From NCBI RefSeq assembly GCF_022023855.1, contig NZ_CP059450.1, forward strand, positions 880,001 to 944,000: a stretch of 64,000 nucleotides of DNA, written 5' to 3'. This document shows positions 25,368 to 34,247 of this stretch, one piece after another. Made by a program: the position numbers and the translations under genes. How positions within the stretch are numbered: position 1 is the first letter of the stretch; the number at the start of each line of letters is the position of its first letter. Source of the stretch: Azospirillum brasilense (GTDB lineage Bacteria > Pseudomonadota > Alphaproteobacteria > Azospirillales > Azospirillaceae). The notes beneath the pieces are model-generated. The model did no database searches and was not told the DNA's origin. It saw nothing but the letters and a program-made list of their open reading frames with translations.

Positions 25368-25472
25368 CCCTCTCCCCGCTGGGGAGAGGGAAGGGTGAGG
25401 GGGTTGTGCATGTCGGCACGTCCGGCACACGCGCACCCCCTCATCCTAACCTTCTCCCCGGAGGGGAGAAGG
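25368..25472. repeat. Palindromic intergenic repeat, copy 1 (two hairpins)
   Basis: Two GC-rich hairpins in one unit: CCCTCTCCCC-GCT-GGGGAGAGGG (25368-25390) and CCTTCTCCCC-GGA-GGGGAGAAGG (25450-25472). They are joined by an inner segment whose edges are also inverted (AGGGTGAGGGGG against CCCCCTCATCCT). It lies inside the T6SS operon between hcp and tssE and may act as a transcript processing or attenuation point. Related elements occur at 34253, 40456 and 62599. Confidence 0.8.
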
Positions 25473-25497
25473 AATTGAAGCTCCAACGGACACGGCG

Positions 25498-25971
25498 ATG
25501 ACCCAGCCCAAGACGATGACCGGCGGACGGTCGCTGCTGTTCGAACGGCTGATCGACTTCGAACCGGACCACCCGACGGGCGACGAGCCGTCCGCCACGG
25601 TGCTGTCCATGCCCGACCTCAAGGCGTCGATCCGGCGCGAGGTCGCGCGCATCCTCGACAGCCGCAGCACCGGCACCCGCCGCTCCGACCTCGGCGGAAC
25701 GGCACTGGACTATGGGATTTCCGACATCACGCATCTGGACGCCGCCTCCGACGCCGACCGCCGTCAGGTGGAACGGATGGTGCGACAGGCGATCATCGAT
25801 TTCGAGCCGCGGCTGAAGCGCCCGCGGGTGACCGTCAGCGCCGGAACCGGGCGCGGCACCATGGTCACCAGCATCTCCGGCGAGGTCGTGGCGGGCACCG
25901 TCACCGAACGGCTGGAGTTCGACGTGGGTCTGCGCGGCCCGGCCCCCACCGAGCCAAGCCAGTCCGGCTGA
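25498..25971 (+). CDS. tssE: TssE, T6SS baseplate gp25-like protein
   Basis: A 157-residue wedge protein related to phage T4 gp25. It shows LLFERLIDFEP near 14-24, SIRREVARILDSRSTGTR and LDYGISDITHL. The RxGxx EFE-like sheath docking region is represented by GISDI and VERMVRQAIIDFEPRL. It begins 25 nt after the repeat element and tssF follows after 14 nt. Confidence 0.93.
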   Translation: MTQPKTMTGGRSLLFERLIDFEPDHPTGDEPSATVLSMPDLKASIRREVARILDSRSTGTRRSDLGGTALDYGISDITHLDAASDADRRQVERMVRQAIIDFEPRLKRPRVTVSAGTGRGTMVTSISGEVVAGTVTERLEFDVGLRGPAPTEPSQSG

Positions 25972-25985
25972 AAGGACGCACCAGG

Positions 25986-27782
25986 ATGCGGCGCGAGGAT
26001 CTCCTCGACCATTACGAACGCGAGCTTCTCTACGTCCGCCGGGCGGGCGAAGCCTTCGCGCGCAGCTATCCCAAGATCGCGCGCCGGCTGGCGCTGGGAC
26101 CGGATCAGGCCGCCGACCCGAACGTCGAACGGCTGATCGAATCCTTCGCCTTCCTGTCCGGGCGCCTGCAACTGAATCTGGAGCGCGAGTTCCCGCGCTT
26201 CTCCGAGGCGCTGCTCGGCATCCTGCACCCGCAGATGATCGCGCCGATCCCCGCCATGGGCATCGCCCGGATGGAGCCGGTGCCCGGCGAGGGGCGGCTG
26301 ACCGGCGGATTCCGCGTGCCGCGCGGCACCCCGCTGCACGCCGTGGCCGAGGACAACATCCGCTGCCGCTTCCGCACCGCCTACGACGTGACGCTGTGGC
26401 CGGTCGCCGTGACCGACGCCGCGGTGGAGCCGGCCGACCGCTACGACTTCCTCGACGGCGCCGCCACCGCGTCGGTGCTGCGGCTGCGGCTGGAGACACG
26501 CAACCAGTCCTTCGAGAATTTGCCGATCGACAAGCTGCGCCTGTTCATCGACGGCGAGACGATCCTCACCTCCGCCCTGCACGAGCTGTTCCTGTGCGGC
26601 GTGGTCGAAATCGCCTACGTCCAACCCGGCAAGCCGCCGGTGCGGCTGCGCGGCGAGAACCTGATCGCCCCCGTGGGCTTCGGACCGGACGAGACGGTGC
26701 TGCCGCACCCCAAGCACGCCCAGCCCGCCTACGGTCTGCTGCAGGAATACTTCGAGTTTCCGCAGAAGTTCGACTTCTACGACCTGCCGCTTCCGCAAGG
26801 GCGGCTGTCGGGGGAGGTCGTGGACATCCTGATCGCGGTGTCGCGCCCGCTGCCAAACCGGCTGACCCTGCGCAAGGACAGCTTCGTTCTCGGCTGCACG
26901 CCCATCGTCAACCTGTTCAACCGCACGGCGGAGCCGATCCGGCTGAACCACCGGCGCACCGCCTACCGCGTCGTTCCCGACGCCCTGCGCGAGCGGACGA
27001 CCGAGGTCCATTCGATTCTGGAGGTCAGCGGCCTACGCGACGGCGACGGCATGCACCACCGCTACGTCCCCCTGTTCTCGCACCAGCACGCGGAGGCCGA
27101 AACGGAACCGCGCGGGTTCTGGCTGGCCGCGCGCGAGCCGACCCAGCGCGACGACGTGCCGGGCACCGACCTGCATCTCAGCCTGCACCACCTCGACCTG
27201 ACGCCCACCGACCCGGCCGACGAGACGCTCCTCGTCCGCACGTTGTGCACCAACCGGGCGCTGGCGGAGCAGGTGCCGGCGGGGGCCGCGCTGATGATCG
27301 AGGAAGCCGCCCCCATCGCCACCATCCGCTGCCTGCACAAGCCGACGCCCGGCCGCCCCGCCCCGGCGGGCGGTTCTTCGGCCTGGAAGCTGATCTCGCA
27401 CCTGTCGGTCAATCATCTCAGCCTGACCGGCGACGCCGAGGGTCTGCGCGCCCTGCAGTCCATCCTGCTGCTGCACGCGCCCGATGATCCGTCCGCCCAG
27501 CACCAGATCCGCGGCGTGCAGGGCCTGTCCTCCCGCCCGGTGCTGCACCGCATGGGGCAGGACGCTTGGCGCGGCTTCGTGCGGGGGCTGGAGGTGACGG
27601 TGGCCCTGGACGAGCGGAACTTCGTCGGCGCCAGCCCGCTGGTTTTCGGCGGAGTGCTCAGCCGCTTCCTCGGGCTCTACATCAACGTCAACGCCTTCGC
27701 CCAGCTTCGGCTGCGCTCGGTGCAACGGGAAGGGGTGTGGAAGGCATGGGCGCGCCTTGCCGGCAGCCAGCCGGTCCTGTGA
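25986..27782 (+). CDS. tssF: TssF, T6SS baseplate protein
   Basis: A 598-residue baseplate wedge protein. The N-terminus (LLDHYERELLYVRRAGEAFA, then PKIARRLAL) and VERLIESFAFLSGRLQLNLE are diagnostic, as is the total length of about 600. Its stop overlaps the GTG start of tssG (GTGA), matching the usual coupled tssF-tssG pair. Confidence 0.97.
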   Translation: MRREDLLDHYERELLYVRRAGEAFARSYPKIARRLALGPDQAADPNVERLIESFAFLSGRLQLNLEREFPRFSEALLGILHPQMIAPIPAMGIARMEPVPGEGRLTGGFRVPRGTPLHAVAEDNIRCRFRTAYDVTLWPVAVTDAAVEPADRYDFLDGAATASVLRLRLETRNQSFENLPIDKLRLFIDGETILTSALHELFLCGVVEIAYVQPGKPPVRLRGENLIAPVGFGPDETVLPHPKHAQPAYGLLQEYFEFPQKFDFYDLPLPQGRLSGEVVDILIAVSRPLPNRLTLRKDSFVLGCTPIVNLFNRTAEPIRLNHRRTAYRVVPDALRERTTEVHSILEVSGLRDGDGMHHRYVPLFSHQHAEAETEPRGFWLAAREPTQRDDVPGTDLHLSLHHLDLTPTDPADETLLVRTLCTNRALAEQVPAGAALMIEEAAPIATIRCLHKPTPGRPAPAGGSSAWKLISHLSVNHLSLTGDAEGLRALQSILLLHAPDDPSAQHQIRGVQGLSSRPVLHRMGQDAWRGFVRGLEVTVALDERNFVGASPLVFGGVLSRFLGLYINVNAFAQLRLRSVQREGVWKAWARLAGSQPVL

Positions 27783-28849
27783 CGGACCGTCCTTTCCCAA
27801 CCTCCGGCAGCGCCCCTGCCCTGATCGATCGGCTGGAGGCCGAGCCCTGGGGCTTCGACCTGTTGCAGGCCATCGCCCTGCTGGAGCGCGCCGCCCCCGG
27901 CCTGGCCCCGCTCGGCACCGGCATCGACCCGGAGCAGGAGGCCGTCCGCATTGAACACGACCCGAGCTTCGTTTTCCCCGCCAGCGACGTGGTCGAGGCG
28001 CGGCGGACGGAGGACGGGCGCGGCGTGGTGCGTTCCCCCGTTCTCGGCGTGGCCGGCATCAACGGCCCCCTACCCTACGTCGCCACGGAGCTGCTGGTCG
28101 AGCGGGCGGCGCGGCGCGACACGGCGGGCTCGGCCTTCTACGACATCTTCAACCACCGCCTGATGTCGATCTTCTACCGCACCCGCCAGGGCAGCCTGCC
28201 CTTGCTGGAGCGCGACCCGGAACGCACCCTGTTGGCCCGCGTGCTGCGCGCTCTGGCCGGCATCGGCACGCCCGGCCTGGAGCAGCGCCTGCCCGGCACG
28301 CCCGACCGGATGCTGCTGGCCTTCTCCGGCATCCTCGCCAACCGCCGGCGCTCGTCGGCTGGATTGGAGGCGATCCTCGGCGCCGTCTTCCGGGTCAAGG
28401 TGCGGGTGGAGAGCTTCGTCGGGCGCTGGCTGCCGCTGGACGACGAGAGCCGGACCCGCATCGGGGGCGGCTTCGGCGCGCGCAACAACAGCCTCGGCCG
28501 CACGGTCGTGCTTGGCCGCCGCGTCTGGGACCAGCAGAGCTGCTACGCCATCGAACTGACGCTCGACAGCCTGGAGCGCTTCCGCGAGTTCCTGCCCGAC
28601 GGGCGGCACCACCAGACGCTCTGCGCGCTCGCCCGCTTCCACACCGGGGACGGCATGGACTTCCGCATCGTGCTGGTGCTGGAGGCCACCAAGGTGCCGC
28701 CGACGCGCCTGTCCACCAAGCCGCCGGAGGGCAGCCGCCTCGGCTGGACCTCCTGGCTGCGGGCGCCGGATCGCCCCAACCTGAAGGACGGGCGCCTCAC
28801 GCTCGACCCCGCCCCGCCCGCAACGTCATCCCAGGGAGCCGTCCCGTGA
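27779..28849 (+). CDS. tssG: TssG, T6SS baseplate protein
   Basis: A 356-residue baseplate wedge protein. It has PWGFDLLQAIALLERAAPG near the N-terminus, GINGPLPYVATELLVERAAR and FYDIFNHRLMSIFYR, all typical of TssG. The start is GTG at 27779 overlapping the tssF stop. Its own stop overlaps the GTG of tssH in the same way, so F, G and H are translationally chained. Confidence 0.95.
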   Translation: MTDRPFPTSGSAPALIDRLEAEPWGFDLLQAIALLERAAPGLAPLGTGIDPEQEAVRIEHDPSFVFPASDVVEARRTEDGRGVVRSPVLGVAGINGPLPYVATELLVERAARRDTAGSAFYDIFNHRLMSIFYRTRQGSLPLLERDPERTLLARVLRALAGIGTPGLEQRLPGTPDRMLLAFSGILANRRRSSAGLEAILGAVFRVKVRVESFVGRWLPLDDESRTRIGGGFGARNNSLGRTVVLGRRVWDQQSCYAIELTLDSLERFREFLPDGRHHQTLCALARFHTGDGMDFRIVLVLEATKVPPTRLSTKPPEGSRLGWTSWLRAPDRPNLKDGRLTLDPAPPATSSQGAVP

Positions 28850-31461
28850 CCGCCGACATCAAGTCCCTCATCGGAAAGCTCGACCGCGACGGGCGCAAGG
28901 TTCTCGAACGCTCCGCCGCGCTGTGCGTCTCGCAGACCCATTACGACGTCGAGGCGGAGCATGTGCTGCTGGCGTTGCTGCGGCTGAAGGACGCCACCGT
29001 CGCCGGCATCCTGCGCCATTACGGCGTCGAGGCGGGCCGGCTGGAGACGGAACTCGAAGCGGCTCTGGACCGCATCCGCCGCGGCAACAGCCGCACCCCG
29101 GCCTTCTCCCCCCGCGTGCCGGAGATGCTGGAGACGGCGCTGCTGATCTCCGTCACCCATCTCGACAGCCCGCAGATCGTTCTTCCGGCGATCCTCTGGG
29201 CCGCGGTCGCCTGCGATTCCGTGCGGGCGGTGGTGACGGAGTCCGCTCCCTCCCTGCTCGCCCTGCCGCGCGAGCGCACCGCGTCCGACCTGCCGGAGCT
29301 GGTCCGCGTCCTAAAGGAGGGCGGACCGTCCGCCGCCGCATCCGATTCCTCTCCCACGGCCCTTCCGGTCTCCGCCGCGTCGGACGGGCGGGCCATGCTG
29401 GACCAGTACAGCCAAGACCTGACCGCCCAGGCCAAGGCCGGGAAGATCGACCCGGTGATCGGGCGCGACCGCGAGATCCGGCAGGTCATTGATGTGATGA
29501 TGCGCCGTCGCCAGAACAACCCGATCCTGGTCGGCGACCCCGGCGTCGGCAAGACCGCCATTGTGGAAGGTCTGGCCCTGCGCATCGCCGAGGGCGACGT
29601 GCCGCCGCCGCTGCGCGGCATGGTCATCCGCACACTCGACCTCGGGCTGCTCCAGGCCGGGGCCGGGGTGAAGGGCGAGTTCGAGAACCGGTTGAAGTCG
29701 ATCATCAAGGAGGTCTCGGCCTCCCCCGTGCCGATGGTCGTCTTCATCGACGAGGCGCACGCTTTGATCGGCGCCGGCGGGGCCGCCGGCCAGGGTGACG
29801 CCGCCAACCTGCTGAAGCCCGCCCTGGCGCGCGGCGAATTCCGCACCATCGCCGCCACCACCTGGGCCGAGTACAAGAAGTATTTCGAGAAGGACCCGGC
29901 GCTGGTCCGCCGCTTCCAGCCCGTCTCGGTGCCGGAGCCGGACGAGACGGCGGCGGCGGCCATGCTGCGCGGCCTCGTCCGCCGCTTCGAGGAGCATCAT
30001 GGGGTCAGCGTGCTCGACGACGGCATCGCCGCCGCGGTCGCCCTGTCCGCCCGCTACATTCCAGCCCGCCAGTTGCCCGACAAGGCGATCAGCGTGCTCG
30101 ACACCGCCTGCGCCCGCGTCGCCATCGCCCGCAGTTCCAAGCCCGAAGCCATCGAGGCGATGGAGCGCGAGGACGCCATCCTGGCCCGCGAGGCGGAGCG
30201 GCTGGAGGCCGAACCCGGCACCGCCCACCACGCCCGCCTGTCGCAGATTTCGCAACGCCGCGGCGCGTTGGCCCTGGAGAAGGCCGCTCTGGACGAGCGC
30301 TGGACGCGCGAGCGCGATCTGGTCGATGCGGTGGAGGCCGCGCTGAAGGCCGGCCACGCCGTGGAGGCCGCTGCGGCTATGGAAAAGCTGAAAGCGATCC
30401 AGGGCGACAGCCCGCTGGTCCCGCACCGGGTGGACGGCGCGGTGGTCGCCGCGGTGGTGTCGAACTGGACCGGCATCCCGGTCGGCTCGATGTCCAAGGA
30501 CGATCTGGAGGTGGTCGCCACACTGGAGGACCGCATGGCCGCCCGCGTCGTCGGCCAGCCGCAGGCGCTCCAGGCCATCGCGCGGGCCGTGCGCGGCTAC
30601 CGCGCCGGGCTGGGCGAGCCGCACCGCCCCATCGGCGTCTTCCTGCTGAGCGGCCCGAGCGGCGTCGGCAAGACCGAAACCGCCCTGGCGCTCGCCGAGC
30701 TGCTGAACGGCGGCGAAGACAGCCTCATCACCATCAACATGTCGGAGTATCAGGAGGCCCACGCGGTGGCCACCCTGCGCGGCGCCCCTCCGGGCTATGT
30801 CGGCTACGGCAGCGGCGGCGTGCTGACCGAGGCGGTGCGCCGCCGTCCCCACGCCGTGGTGCTGATGGACGAGGTCGAGAAGGCCCACCCCGACGTGCTG
30901 GACATGTTCTATCAGGTCTTCGACAAGGGCGTGCTGGAGGACGGCGAGGGGGTGGAGGTGGACTTCCGCAACACGCTGATTCTGCTGACCAGCAACCTCG
31001 GCGACACCGAGCTGTTCGCTCTGGGCCGCGAGGCGCTCGACGCCGGGCGGATCGGCGAGGCGCGCGAGGAGGGGCTGGCGGCCATTTCCGACGTGCTGCG
31101 CCGCCGCTTCCGCCCGGCCTTCCTCGGCCGCCTGTCCGTCGTGCCCTACTACCCGCTGAGCGAGGCGCAGATCCGCCGCATCGTGACGATGAAGCTGGAC
31201 AAGCTGCAACGCCGCACCGCCGGCAACCGCGGCGCCGAGCTGGCCGTCACCGACGCGGCGGTGGAGGCGCTGGTGCTGCGGGCGCTGAACTCCGATGCCG
31301 GGGCGCGCATGATCGACACGCTGCTGTCGGAATTCGTGGTGCCGGAGGTGGCGATCCGCATCCTCGACCGCGTCGCCGCCGGCCAGCCGGTGGGCCGCAT
31401 CACCGTGGACCACGGCGCAGACGGGCGCTTCACCGTCGGCGTGGACGGCACGGCGGCCTGA
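28846..31461 (+). CDS. tssH: TssH (ClpV), T6SS sheath-recycling AAA+ ATPase
   Basis: A cytoplasmic hexameric ATPase that dismantles contracted TssBC sheaths. The 871-residue protein has an N-terminal Clp repeat domain (1-150). The first AAA domain has Walker A GDPGVGKT at 230-237 and Walker B VVFIDEAHALIG. The second AAA domain has GPSGVGKT at 603-610 and VVLMDEVEKAH. A middle coiled region (EAERLEAEPG) and FEEHHGVSVLDD follow the ClpV rather than the ClpB pattern. All catalytic motifs look intact. The GTG start overlaps tssG. Confidence 0.97.
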   Translation: MTADIKSLIGKLDRDGRKVLERSAALCVSQTHYDVEAEHVLLALLRLKDATVAGILRHYGVEAGRLETELEAALDRIRRGNSRTPAFSPRVPEMLETALLISVTHLDSPQIVLPAILWAAVACDSVRAVVTESAPSLLALPRERTASDLPELVRVLKEGGPSAAASDSSPTALPVSAASDGRAMLDQYSQDLTAQAKAGKIDPVIGRDREIRQVIDVMMRRRQNNPILVGDPGVGKTAIVEGLALRIAEGDVPPPLRGMVIRTLDLGLLQAGAGVKGEFENRLKSIIKEVSASPVPMVVFIDEAHALIGAGGAAGQGDAANLLKPALARGEFRTIAATTWAEYKKYFEKDPALVRRFQPVSVPEPDETAAAAMLRGLVRRFEEHHGVSVLDDGIAAAVALSARYIPARQLPDKAISVLDTACARVAIARSSKPEAIEAMEREDAILAREAERLEAEPGTAHHARLSQISQRRGALALEKAALDERWTRERDLVDAVEAALKAGHAVEAAAAMEKLKAIQGDSPLVPHRVDGAVVAAVVSNWTGIPVGSMSKDDLEVVATLEDRMAARVVGQPQALQAIARAVRGYRAGLGEPHRPIGVFLLSGPSGVGKTETALALAELLNGGEDSLITINMSEYQEAHAVATLRGAPPGYVGYGSGGVLTEAVRRRPHAVVLMDEVEKAHPDVLDMFYQVFDKGVLEDGEGVEVDFRNTLILLTSNLGDTELFALGREALDAGRIGEAREEGLAAISDVLRRRFRPAFLGRLSVVPYYPLSEAQIRRIVTMKLDKLQRRTAGNRGAELAVTDAAVEALVLRALNSDAGARMIDTLLSEFVVPEVAIRILDRVAAGQPVGRITVDHGADGRFTVGVDGTAA

Positions 31462-31477
31462 CCGGGGAGCGGCGAGG

Positions 31478-33553
31478 ATGGCGAAGCGCTTTTCCCAGGA
31501 CGGCCAGTATCTGTCCATCACCACCCCGCTGGGGGCGGACGCGCTGGCGCTGCGCACCATCGTGGGGGAGGAGCGGCTGTCGTCGCTGTTCACCTACCGC
31601 ATCACCATGATCTCGTCGGACGAGGACATCGCCTTCGACCGCGTCGTCGGCAAGGCGGTGACCGTCGCCATCACGCTCGGCGACCAGGAGACGGTGCGCC
31701 ACATCAACGCCATCGTCGGCCGGATCGAGCTGACCCACGTCGACGACCGCGGCCAGGTCGCCCATTACGAGGCGGAGCTTCACCCCTGGCTGTGGATGCT
31801 GACCCATTCCGGCGACTGCCGCATCTTCCAGGAGAAGACGGTCCCGGAGATCGTCGAGGAGGTCTGCAAGGGCGCCGGCTACACCGATCTCAAGAAGTCG
31901 CTGACCGGCACCTACGCCAAGCGCGAATATTGCGTGCAGTACCGCGAGACCGACTACAACTTCGTCGCCCGGCTGCTCGAAGAGGAAGGCATCTTCTACT
32001 ACTTCACGCATGAGGACGGGAAGCACACGCTGGTGCTGGGCGACGGGGCCAACGCCTTCGCCAAGAGCCCGCTGCTCGACGCCTTCGAATACCGCACCAC
32101 CGAAGGGCACGACGACGAGGACCATGTGCTGAACGGGCTCAGCGTCGAGCGGCGGGTGACGACCAAGAGCTACGGGATCGACGGCTACCATTTCGAGACG
32201 CCCTCGACCGACCTCTACGCCACGGCGGAAGGCGCCTCAGGCTTCGGCACGGTCAGCGACTACATGGGCCGCCACACCACCTCGTCGGATGGCGAGGCGA
32301 TGGCCAAGCTTCGCCAGCAGGCACTGGCCTTTCCCGGTCGCCGGGTGCGCGGCAGCGGCGAATGTCGCTCGCTGGAGGCCGGCACGCGCATCACCGTGTC
32401 CGGCCACAGCAAGAGCGACCTGAACGCCGAGTATGTCCTGCATTCGGTGCGCATCGACGGGGCGAGCGGCCATTTCAACGCTCATTTCACCGCCTTCCCG
32501 CCCGACCTGCCCTTCCGCCCGCTCGACACGGCGGTGAAGCCGCGCATCCACTCCACCCAGACCGCCATCGTCGTCGGCAAGAGCGGGGAGGAGATCTGGC
32601 TCGACAAGTACGGGCGGATCAAGGTGCAATTCCACTGGGACCGGCTGGGCAAGAAGGACGAGAAAAGCTCCTGCTGGGTCCGCGTCGCGCAGAACTGGGC
32701 GGGCAAGAACTACGGCATCATGTTTTTCCCCCGCGTCGGGCAGGAGGTGGTGGTCACCTTCCTCGACGGCGACCCCGACCGCCCGCTGGTCACCGGCTCG
32801 GTCTACAACGCCGAACAGACCGTGCCCTACACGCTGCCCGACGATTCGACCAAGAGCACCATCAAGACCCAGACCTCGAAGAACGGCACCGGCAAGTTCA
32901 ACGAGATCCGCTTCGAGGACAAGGCCGACGCCGAGGAGATTTTCGTTCACGCCCAGAAGGACATGAACGTCGAGGTGTTGAACGACGTGACCCGCCTCAT
33001 CAAGCACGACGAGGTGGAGACGGTCGAGAACGACAGCACCATCGACATCCAGCACGACCGCAAGCTGACCGTGAAGAACGATCGCAGCATCACCGTGTCG
33101 GAGGGCAACGAGACGCACGAGGTCGCGAAGGGCACGCGCGCCGTGACGGTGAAGGGGAACGAGACCCACACCAACAAGGCGGACTTCATCCACAAGGCCG
33201 ACGGCGACTACACCCTGACCGTGAAGGGCAATCTGACCATCGACGTGACCGGCGACGTGGTCATCAAGGGCAAGTCGGTGAAGGTGACCGCCACGTCGGG
33301 CGAGGTCGGCGTCAAGTCCGGAACGGACATGAAACTCGACGCCGGCGGCGCCTTCAACGCGAAATCCGGCATGGCCATGGAGATCAAGTCGGGCATGGGC
33401 ATGGACGTGAAGGCGAGCATGGGCATGAACCTGAAAGCCGGCATGGCCCTGACCGCGGAGGGGCTGTCCGCGACGCTGAAGGCCCAGACCATGGGCGAGG
33501 TCAGCGCCGGCGCCATCATGACCGTCAAAGGCACCCTGGTGAAGGTGAATTGA
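31478..33553 (+). CDS. vgrG: VgrG (TssI), T6SS spike protein
   Basis: The trimeric spike at the tip of the Hcp tube, 691 residues. The gp27/gp5-like body shows FTYRITMISSDEDIAFDRVV, EYCVQYRETDYNFVARLLEE (the VgrG signature), KYGRIKVQFHWDR and SSCWVRVAQNWAGKNYG. The C-terminal 170 residues form the beta-helix, with repeated short motifs such as GMGMDVKASMGMNLKAGM. There is no added effector domain at the C-terminus, so effectors would be separate proteins. The next gene starts 1 nt after its stop. Confidence 0.97.
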   Translation: MAKRFSQDGQYLSITTPLGADALALRTIVGEERLSSLFTYRITMISSDEDIAFDRVVGKAVTVAITLGDQETVRHINAIVGRIELTHVDDRGQVAHYEAELHPWLWMLTHSGDCRIFQEKTVPEIVEEVCKGAGYTDLKKSLTGTYAKREYCVQYRETDYNFVARLLEEEGIFYYFTHEDGKHTLVLGDGANAFAKSPLLDAFEYRTTEGHDDEDHVLNGLSVERRVTTKSYGIDGYHFETPSTDLYATAEGASGFGTVSDYMGRHTTSSDGEAMAKLRQQALAFPGRRVRGSGECRSLEAGTRITVSGHSKSDLNAEYVLHSVRIDGASGHFNAHFTAFPPDLPFRPLDTAVKPRIHSTQTAIVVGKSGEEIWLDKYGRIKVQFHWDRLGKKDEKSSCWVRVAQNWAGKNYGIMFFPRVGQEVVVTFLDGDPDRPLVTGSVYNAEQTVPYTLPDDSTKSTIKTQTSKNGTGKFNEIRFEDKADAEEIFVHAQKDMNVEVLNDVTRLIKHDEVETVENDSTIDIQHDRKLTVKNDRSITVSEGNETHEVAKGTRAVTVKGNETHTNKADFIHKADGDYTLTVKGNLTIDVTGDVVIKGKSVKVTATSGEVGVKSGTDMKLDAGGAFNAKSGMAMEIKSGMGMDVKASMGMNLKAGMALTAEGLSATLKAQTMGEVSAGAIMTVKGTLVKVN

Positions 33554-33554
33554 G

Positions 33555-34232
33555 ATGGCCGGTGAGACAGCCGACGAAGCCGTATCCGATCCCCAACCCG
33601 TGGAGGAGCGCGACGAGCAGGGCCGCATCGTGCGCAGCGGCGAGATGCGCGATGAGGAGTTTCATGGCCTTTACACCGCTTACGGCGAGGACGGTCACCC
33701 GATCCTGCGCGCCCGGCTGCGCGCCGGCAGGCTGCATGGGGAGGTGCGCAACTACGCCCCCGGCGGCGCCCTGGTCCAGGTGGCCGAGTATGCCGACGGC
33801 GTGCAGCACGGCCAGACCACCTTCTACGCCAACGCCCGCCCGACCTGCCGCATGACCTACCGCAGCGGGCTCCTCAACGGCCCGTCCGTCTTCTTCCATG
33901 AAAGCGGCACGGTGGCCGCCGTCTTCCAGTATTGCGACGGCAAGCGCGAGGGCGAGGCGCTGTTCCACAGCCCGCAGGGCCGCCCAATGCGCCGGGAGAG
34001 CTACGCCAACGACCGCCTGCACGGCCCGGTGCTGGGCTATTACGACGACGGCACGGTGAGCGAGCGTGCGGCCTTTCTGGACGGGCTTCAGGACGGGGTG
34101 CTGCGCCGCTACTTCCCCTCCGGCACGCTGATGCAGCACGGCGTCTACCGCCGCGGCCTGCTGATCGAACCGCTGCGGACCTATTCGGAGGACGGCAAGG
34201 AGATTGCCGTGCTTCAGCCTCCGGCGGGGTGA
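33555..34232 (+). CDS. MORN-variant repeat protein (YwqK-like), VgrG-linked
   Basis: A 225-residue soluble protein made of MORN-variant repeats about 22 residues long (for example GEVRNYAPGGALVQVAEYADG, GPSVFFHESGTVAAVFQY, GPVLGYYDDGTVSERAAFLDG). This is the YwqK-type repeat seen in several toxin-antitoxin and T6SS neighbourhoods. There is no signal or membrane segment. It starts 1 nt after the vgrG stop and is therefore coupled to it. It could be an effector adaptor, cargo or immunity-type protein; the sequence alone does not decide. Confidence 0.8.
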   Translation: MAGETADEAVSDPQPVEERDEQGRIVRSGEMRDEEFHGLYTAYGEDGHPILRARLRAGRLHGEVRNYAPGGALVQVAEYADGVQHGQTTFYANARPTCRMTYRSGLLNGPSVFFHESGTVAAVFQYCDGKREGEALFHSPQGRPMRRESYANDRLHGPVLGYYDDGTVSERAAFLDGLQDGVLRRYFPSGTLMQHGVYRRGLLIEPLRTYSEDGKEIAVLQPPAG

Positions 34233-34247
34233 AAGCCTGAGCCGGCG

